Shown here one piece after another: positions 31,225 through 34,637 of a stretch of DNA of 34,637 nucleotides (positions within the stretch are counted from its first letter, which is position 1; every line of letters begins with the position of its first letter). Under the pieces are notes generated by a model that did not search any database, had not been told where the DNA came from, and was given only the letters and a program-made list of their open reading frames with translations. Source of the stretch: Halococcus saccharolyticus DSM 5350 (GTDB lineage Archaea; Halobacteriota; Halobacteria; Halobacteriales; Halococcaceae). A program made the position numbers and the translations under genes. The stretch lies in assembly GCF_000336915.1 (NCBI RefSeq), contig NZ_AOMD01000033.1:1-34637 (forward strand), in the 5' to 3' direction.

Positions 31225-31834
31225 GAAAGGAGAGCGCGCCTTCAGTGCGATCCTGGTAGTGGTGGTACGTCGCGAAGACCACCTCCACGCGGAACCCGTC
31301 GGGATAGTTGTCGCGGTCGGCCCACCACTCGCGATCGAGTGCGTCACCGGCAGTGATCTCGGCGAGGAACCCGTCGGCCCACGCGTCGAAGTCGTCGAGA
31401 TTCTCGAACAGTTCGGCTGCCTCGTCGTCGAGTTCAGCCTTCAGCGCCTCAGCGTCCTCCGCGTCGACGTCCTCGGCGGCCTGCTCGACCTGCGCGATGA
31501 GTGTGATCCGATCCTCGACCGCTGCCTGCTGCTCCTCGGTGAGCTTGACCATCTCGACGGGGATAGTGGTCTCCTCGGCGAGCCCTTCGAACGCTTTTGC
31601 AGTCCAGGTCTCGTCGAGAGACTGCTCGATCGCAGCGAGGGTGTCTTCCTGAGTGGCGTCGTCGATCTCGTCCCAGTTGCGGACGTCGTCATCCTCGCTA
31701 CCGTCAAGCGACTTCTCCTGCATCGCGTCGACGAGCGTGTCCTGCTGCTCGGGGTTGCCGAGCTCGTCCCAGGCCTCGCGATCTTTCGAAGTCTCGAAGC
31801 CCACGCCGCCGTCGCCACCCTCCGCGGCGCTCAT
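31193..31834 (-). CDS. Tail assembly chaperone (G-like part)
   Basis: The 213-residue, strongly acidic product begins MSAAEGGDGGVGFETSKDRE and is mainly helical: SLDGSEDDDVRNWDEIDDAT, VEMVKLTEEQQAAVEDRITL, AEALKAELDDEAAELFENLD, DGFRVEVVFATYHHYQDR. Position between the tail tube gene and the tape measure, high charge and the overlapping second frame all fit the gpG-type chaperone that coats the tape measure during assembly. After QDRTEGAL the frame quickly ends in SFRAERRRNRSR, an unlikely acidic-protein ending, while the +1 frame gives sensible protein. The ATG at 31834 directly abuts the tail tube stop. Confidence 0.78.
   Translation of the reverse strand: MSAAEGGDGGVGFETSKDREAWDELGNPEQQDTLVDAMQEKSLDGSEDDDVRNWDEIDDATQEDTLAAIEQSLDETWTAKAFEGLAEETTIPVEMVKLTEEQQAAVEDRITLIAQVEQAAEDVDAEDAEALKAELDDEAAELFENLDDFDAWADGFLAEITAGDALDREWWADRDNYPDGFRVEVVFATYHHYQDRTEGALSFRAERRRNRSR
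31225..31233 (-). other. Proposed +1 frameshift site (TCC TTT C)
   Basis: In the chaperone frame the codons are CTC TCC TTT CGC GCG. tRNA-Phe with anticodon GAA, reading TTT, can move one base forward to TTC with a better third-base match, after which GCG CGG AGC GAC is read. The sequence GAAGG lies about 12 bases upstream and could act as a stimulating Shine-Dalgarno-like pause site. No obvious -1 heptamer is seen in the overlap, but a -2 shift would reach the same frame. Confidence 0.45.
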
Positions 31835-32350
31835 TTAGAGCGTCCCCCCGAGGCCGAGCCGGACGGGGCGCTGGCGGAGGTGCCAGACGATCGAGATCGT
31901 CGAGTAGTCGTCGACGTTGATCTCGCCGCCGTCGTGCGCCACCACGTAGTTGCTGGCTCCGATCTGAGCTTTGTAGTCGCCCGCGTCGTAGGCGGCCTGA
32001 TCGGCGTAGACCGAGATCCGGAACGCCTCGTTGCCGTCGCGGCCGGGGTCGTAGGTCCCGCGCTCTTTGTTGTCCTCGGTGAGGAGTCCGAGCGCCTGGA
32101 GCTGGGCGGGCCCAGTGAGCATGTTCGCCGCGTGGGAGATCTCCCAGGCCTCGCTCACGGGATCCTTCTGGAGGATGAAGTCGCCGTGCTCGCGGTTGTC
32201 CGCGATCTCGGCGTTCGGACTCATCTCGATCGAGTCCGTTGTGGAGCCGACAACCGTCCACGTCGGGGCGGTCGCGGTGTGGTCGTCCGTGGTCTCGATG
32301 ACGATGATGTCACCGACAATGCGCTTGTTCTCCGCTACGGTGGATGTCAT
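31835..32350 (-). CDS. Major tail tube protein
   Basis: The 171-residue protein (MTSTVAENKRIVGDIIVIET) has the beta-rich pattern of long-tailed phage tube proteins: TWTVVGSTTDSIEMSPNAEI, ADNREHGDFILQKDPVSEAW, EAFRISVYADQAAYDAG, and INVDDYSTISIVWHLRQRP. Its place upstream of the chaperone and tape measure and downstream of the terminator-like gene is the standard tail order. It would form the stacked rings of the tail. It is likely among the most abundant virion proteins. Its stop abuts the chaperone ATG. Confidence 0.82.
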   Translation of the reverse strand: MTSTVAENKRIVGDIIVIETTDDHTATAPTWTVVGSTTDSIEMSPNAEIADNREHGDFILQKDPVSEAWEISHAANMLTGPAQLQALGLLTEDNKERGTYDPGRDGNEAFRISVYADQAAYDAGDYKAQIGASNYVVAHDGGEINVDDYSTISIVWHLRQRPVRLGLGGTL

Positions 32351-32368
32351 GGATGTGTCTACCTCGTG

Positions 32369-32887
32369 TCAGTACGGATGCTTCGCTTCCTTCTTCAGCC
32401 GCAGATCGATGCTGCCGACCGTCTCGTCAGTCCGTTCGGTTTCGAGCTCGAACGCCGTCGTCTCCTCGACGTACAGGTACTCGCAGGTGCCGTCGAGCGA
32501 TCGATCGTCGTACAGTGACGACTGGACCGCGCCCATCTGGGCGATCGTCTTCCGGAGGTTCGACGCGTAGTCGCGGGGGTCGTTCCGGTCGAAGACCGAG
32601 ACGTTGACGTTGATGTCGTGGAGTTCCTCATCGCGATCGCTTGCCGCGTCGTCGCGCACCTTCCGGAACTCCAGCACCATCGCGAGCGGGTACTCCACGC
32701 CGGCGGGTCGCTGCTGGCCCTCGATCACATACGGTTGCCCGTCCGGATCGAGACCCCACTCGATCGCCGCCGCTTCGACCTGAACGACCAGGGCGTCGAG
32801 CGTCTCCTCGTACCACGCCGCCCAGTCGAGCGGGTCGGCGGCCTGGCCGGTACCGGGCGGGTGCTCCATCGGGTTGATGTCCGCCAT
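32369..32887 (-). CDS. Tail terminator-like protein
   Basis: The 172-residue product begins MADINPMEHPPGTGQAADPL. Its core WAAWYEETLDALVVQVEAAA, PLAMVLEFRKVRDDAASDRD, ELHDINVNVSVFDRNDPRDY and SLDGTCEYLYVEETTAFELE has the alpha/beta alternation of gpU/terminator proteins, which cap the tail tube and set its end. It lies between the gp10-like gene and the tube gene, the usual position. ATG at 32887 abuts the upstream stop. The name rests on position and fold-like pattern rather than a strong motif. Confidence 0.65.
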   Translation of the reverse strand: MADINPMEHPPGTGQAADPLDWAAWYEETLDALVVQVEAAAIEWGLDPDGQPYVIEGQQRPAGVEYPLAMVLEFRKVRDDAASDRDEELHDINVNVSVFDRNDPRDYASNLRKTIAQMGAVQSSLYDDRSLDGTCEYLYVEETTAFELETERTDETVGSIDLRLKKEAKHPY

Positions 32888-33382
32888 TCAGTCGAACACC
32901 CCCCGATTGCGGAGCACCTGCTCGGCGATGTCGTCGGCCTCGGACTGAGTCTCCCGCAACGGTTCGCTCACGAAGTCGTGAGCTTCCGTCCCGTAGCGGG
33001 CGATCGACCAGTAGATCGAGTCGAATCCGCCAGGGTAGTTGTTCCGACGCGCCCACCGCGCGAGCGCTTTGTTCTGGCTCGGATCGCTCGATCCGGGCGG
33101 GTGGGGGTCGGACCCTTTCAGGTACGGCAGGGTGTAGTCGACACCGCGCTGGCCGCCAGCGACGACGCGCATCCCGCCACTACCGCTCTCGACCACGCGG
33201 ATCGTCCCCTTGAGCCGGCCAGTGTTCGTGCCGACTGCGCGTTTCATCCCGCCGACGGCGTACTCGCCGATCGCCCGCTGGACCGCCCGCGCGTGTGCGG
33301 GCATCGCATCGGCGAGGTTGTGGAACTCGTCGGCTTCTTCCTCGAGCTCGGCAGCGAGTTCGAGATCGATGCGGACGGGCAT
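32888..33382 (-). CDS. HK97 gp10-like neck/tail completion protein
   Basis: The 164-residue product starts MPVRIDLELAAELEEEADEF. It contains the basic-loop pattern typical of gp10-like proteins: VGGMKRAVGTNTGRLKGTIR, then VDYTLPYLKGSDPH and ARWARRNNYPGG, with a final helix EPLRETQSEADDIAEQVLRN. In tailed phages these proteins join connector and tail. The sequence YWSIARYGTEAHDFVSEPL is a common ending. Its ATG lies next to the connector stop on the same strand. Confidence 0.75.
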   Translation of the reverse strand: MPVRIDLELAAELEEEADEFHNLADAMPAHARAVQRAIGEYAVGGMKRAVGTNTGRLKGTIRVVESGSGGMRVVAGGQRGVDYTLPYLKGSDPHPPGSSDPSQNKALARWARRNNYPGGFDSIYWSIARYGTEAHDFVSEPLRETQSEADDIAEQVLRNRGVFD

Positions 33383-34099
33383 TCAGTTGCCCACCCCCAC
33401 CTCACGATGAGATTTCAGCATCCCACGGATCTCGGCGTTCCAGGCGACGGGGATGTTGACCGCCATCTCGAAGCTGTCCGCCTGGACCACCATCCCCTCG
33501 CGTTTCTGGGCCATCCCGACGACCGTGTGGTCGACGAGCTTCATCTCGGCCTCCCGGACGGCGGGCGGCGGAGTCTGGTAGCCGTGGTCGAGATCGACCT
33601 CAATATTGCCGTACCCGGGCGGCCACTCCGCCTCGGCGACGTGGTTCCGGGCCGCAGCCGAGTGCCGACCGACTGCGCCGCTCGTTGCGGGGTAGTCGCT
33701 CGGCCCCGCGCGGACGGGACTCGCCCGCCCACCCGTCCGCACCAGCGAGCCCGACGCCGGCTTGACGTGCCAGGAGTCGGTGTCAATCGATGAGCCGTCG
33801 ATCCGGACCTCCTGGACGTCACGCACCGGCGACGGTAGCGAGAGCACCGACGTCCCGCGCTCGCCGTCGAGCGTGACCGTCTCTCCCTCGTGGAGTTCGA
33901 AGTCGCGCCGACAGTAGTCGTCGATCCGACCCTTTGCTTTCGACTGGAGCTTTTCGAGGAAGTCCTGCCAGTCAGTGGTGCCGTCGCCGTCCTCGTCGGC
34001 CGTGGTCGAGAGCCCGAGGCTCTGTGGATCGGTCTGGATGTAGCTGGTGAGCTCGTCGGGGTTGGCGTACACCGTCTCTCCCGACGAGGTCGTCGGCAC
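33383..34099 (-). CDS. Head-tail connector (gp6-like) protein
   Basis: The 238-residue product begins with GTG at 34099, which overlaps the upstream TAG (TAGTG). The N-terminal helical part shows YANPDELTSYIQTDPQSLGL and LQSKAKGRIDDYCRRDFELH, a phrase usual in HK97 gp6-type connector proteins (long helix ending in DDYCRRDF). A beta part follows (GTSVLSLPSPVRDVQEVRID), then a Gly/Ser-rich loop and the C-terminal helix AVREAEMKLVDHTVVGMAQK. It should attach to the portal and receive the neck protein. An Asp-rich, calcium-loop-like stretch DEDGDGTTDWQDF (near residue 37) is unusual and resembles an EF-hand. Confidence 0.78.
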   Translation of the reverse strand: MPTTSSGETVYANPDELTSYIQTDPQSLGLSTTADEDGDGTTDWQDFLEKLQSKAKGRIDDYCRRDFELHEGETVTLDGERGTSVLSLPSPVRDVQEVRIDGSSIDTDSWHVKPASGSLVRTGGRASPVRAGPSDYPATSGAVGRHSAAARNHVAEAEWPPGYGNIEVDLDHGYQTPPPAVREAEMKLVDHTVVGMAQKREGMVVQADSFEMAVNIPVAWNAEIRGMLKSHREVGVGN

Positions 34100-34278
34100 T
34101 ACGCCGACCCTCCGCTATCGAGGCGTCCTTCGAGTATCGACTCTGCCGCCGCGTTCTCGTCGCGGTACGGGGTCGGACAGTCTTCGCCACCGTCCCGTTG
34201 TACCGACGTGAGGGCGTGCTGGGCGACCCACCGAGGGACCTCGACCGCGTCGTGTGCGGCGCGGGCCGAGTCACTCAT
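34099..34278 (-). CDS. Small hypothetical protein of the late operon
   Basis: The 59-residue product starts MSDSARAAHDAVEVPRWVAQ. The ATG at 34278 overlaps the upstream stop by eight bases; an ATG two codons earlier at 34284 is an alternative. It contains one predicted helix (WVAQHALTSVQ) and a short acidic region ending ESILEGRLDSGGSA. Its stop overlaps the GTG of the connector gene. No family is recognised. Confidence 0.55.
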   Translation of the reverse strand: MSDSARAAHDAVEVPRWVAQHALTSVQRDGGEDCPTPYRDENAAAESILEGRLDSGGSA

Positions 34279-34637
34279 CGTCATCGGCCTCCTGCCAGCC
34301 GTAGGGGTCAGCCCCCTCGGTCTGGCCCGTGATCTGTGGGTAGCCGACGAGCGCGACGCCCTCCTTGTCGAGATCGCGACCGACCTGCTCGAAGTGATAG
34401 CACTCCGGGTTCGGACACTTCAGGTCGAGACCGATGTCATGGCCGTCGACGCCGCGCCTCCGGATCCGGTGGACGAACATCGGCAAGTCGCCGTCGCAGG
34501 CGTCACACCGGAGGTCGTCGGCGAGATCGTCGCGGTCGAACTCCCCGATCGGCATCCCCGCAACCCAGAGGTTGTCGCACTCCTCGCCCGCACCGACGTG
34601 GATGCCGACTCCCCGCTCACCGAGTTCGCGGAACGCC
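34271..34637 (-). CDS. Zinc-binding late-operon protein, 5' end outside the window
   Basis: The frame is open through the right edge: residues AFRELGERGVGIHVGAGEEC precede CDNLWVAGMPIGEFDRDDLA and continue RCDACDGDLPMFVHRI, then KCPNPECYHFEQVG, ending in an acidic tail. The two C-x2/3-C pairs make a zinc ribbon, with a possible extra cysteine at EECDN. An internal ATG at 34555 (MPIGEF) could also start a 94-residue protein, but upstream codons look like real protein, so the gene is treated as cut. It resembles small zinc proteins often coded near head genes in haloarchaeal viruses. Role unknown. Confidence 0.65.
   Translation of the reverse strand, partial: AFRELGERGVGIHVGAGEECDNLWVAGMPIGEFDRDDLADDLRCDACDGDLPMFVHRIRRRGVDGHDIGLDLKCPNPECYHFEQVGRDLDKEGVALVGYPQITGQTEGADPYGWQEADDDE

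Larger units (their letters stand above)
12358..34637. mobile_element. Integrated head-tailed archaeal virus (provirus), left part
   Basis: A tyrosine integrase at the left border, a phiH1-like repressor and a full set of tail morphogenesis genes in canonical order (connector, neck, terminator, tube, chaperone, tape measure, hub, spike) define a tailed provirus. The left border is set near the tRNA-like 3' fragment at 12358-12374, directly before the integrase. The right end is not in the window, as the late operon continues past the edge. A tape measure of 1150 residues together with a tube protein suggests a long-tailed virus; no sheath gene is seen, so a siphovirus form is favoured. Reading frames in the virion genes are intact, so the provirus may be functional. 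Confidence 0.9.

Noticed and set aside
31193-31347. A plain sequencing frameshift error in the chaperone gene
   Set aside because: Possible, but the overlap, the slip codon and the position just before the tape measure match the programmed arrangement; kept as the alternative in the finding.

Overview
The window is haloarchaeal DNA. It has high GC with GC-rich third codon positions, very acidic proteins, TATA-like boxes about 25-30 bases upstream of apparently leaderless ATGs, Tat signal peptides with RR motifs, an archaeal-type alanyl-tRNA synthetase, and a winged-helix repressor resembling that of Halobacterium phage phiH1. The genus cannot be fixed from sequence alone; a Halococcus- or Haloarcula-like extreme halophile fits.

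Left third (about 1-12,350) is ordinary chromosome. It holds two consecutive Mrp/complex I-type antiporter subunits (the first cut by the window edge), a Tat-exported protein joining a DUF4394-like domain to a ferritin-like domain, a TspO/MBR membrane protein, alaS, a TauE/SafE-type transporter, and a formate/nitrite-type channel fused to two universal stress protein domains.

Right two thirds (about 12,358 to beyond 34,637) is the left part of an integrated head-tailed virus (Caudoviricetes-type provirus). It opens with a 17-base piece that looks like the 3' end of a tRNA (possible attL core), then a tyrosine integrase with a C-terminal zinc ribbon. Next is a leftward operon of seven tightly overlapping early genes, a control region with an 18-bp palindrome, and a rightward phiH1-like repressor. 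Accessory genes follow: a PH-domain membrane protein, a Tat lipoprotein, and two divergent operons of tiny winged-helix, zinc-binding and membrane proteins. A large O-antigen-ligase-like membrane protein then lies tail to tail with the late operon.

The late operon runs leftward from the right edge. In transcription order it encodes a zinc-binding protein (cut by the edge), a small protein, a head-tail connector, a gp10-like neck/tail completion protein, a tail terminator-like protein, the tail tube protein, a tail assembly chaperone, a 1150-residue tape measure with seven 45-residue repeats, a small tail protein, a baseplate/adhesin scaffold protein, a hub-like protein and a beta-helical tail spike. 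The genes are nearly all translationally coupled (ATGA, TGATG or abutting). Head genes, terminase, replication genes and attR should lie to the right, outside the window.

The strongest points for a second look are four. First, a probable +1 programmed frameshift joins the chaperone to a 57-codon extension just before the tape measure. Second, the tape measure has a long-period repeat. Third, a glycan ligase/polymerase-like cargo gene sits beside the tail spike. Fourth, several unreported-looking palindromes may be the operators of the lysogeny switch. All functional calls come from reading motifs by eye; no database search was run.
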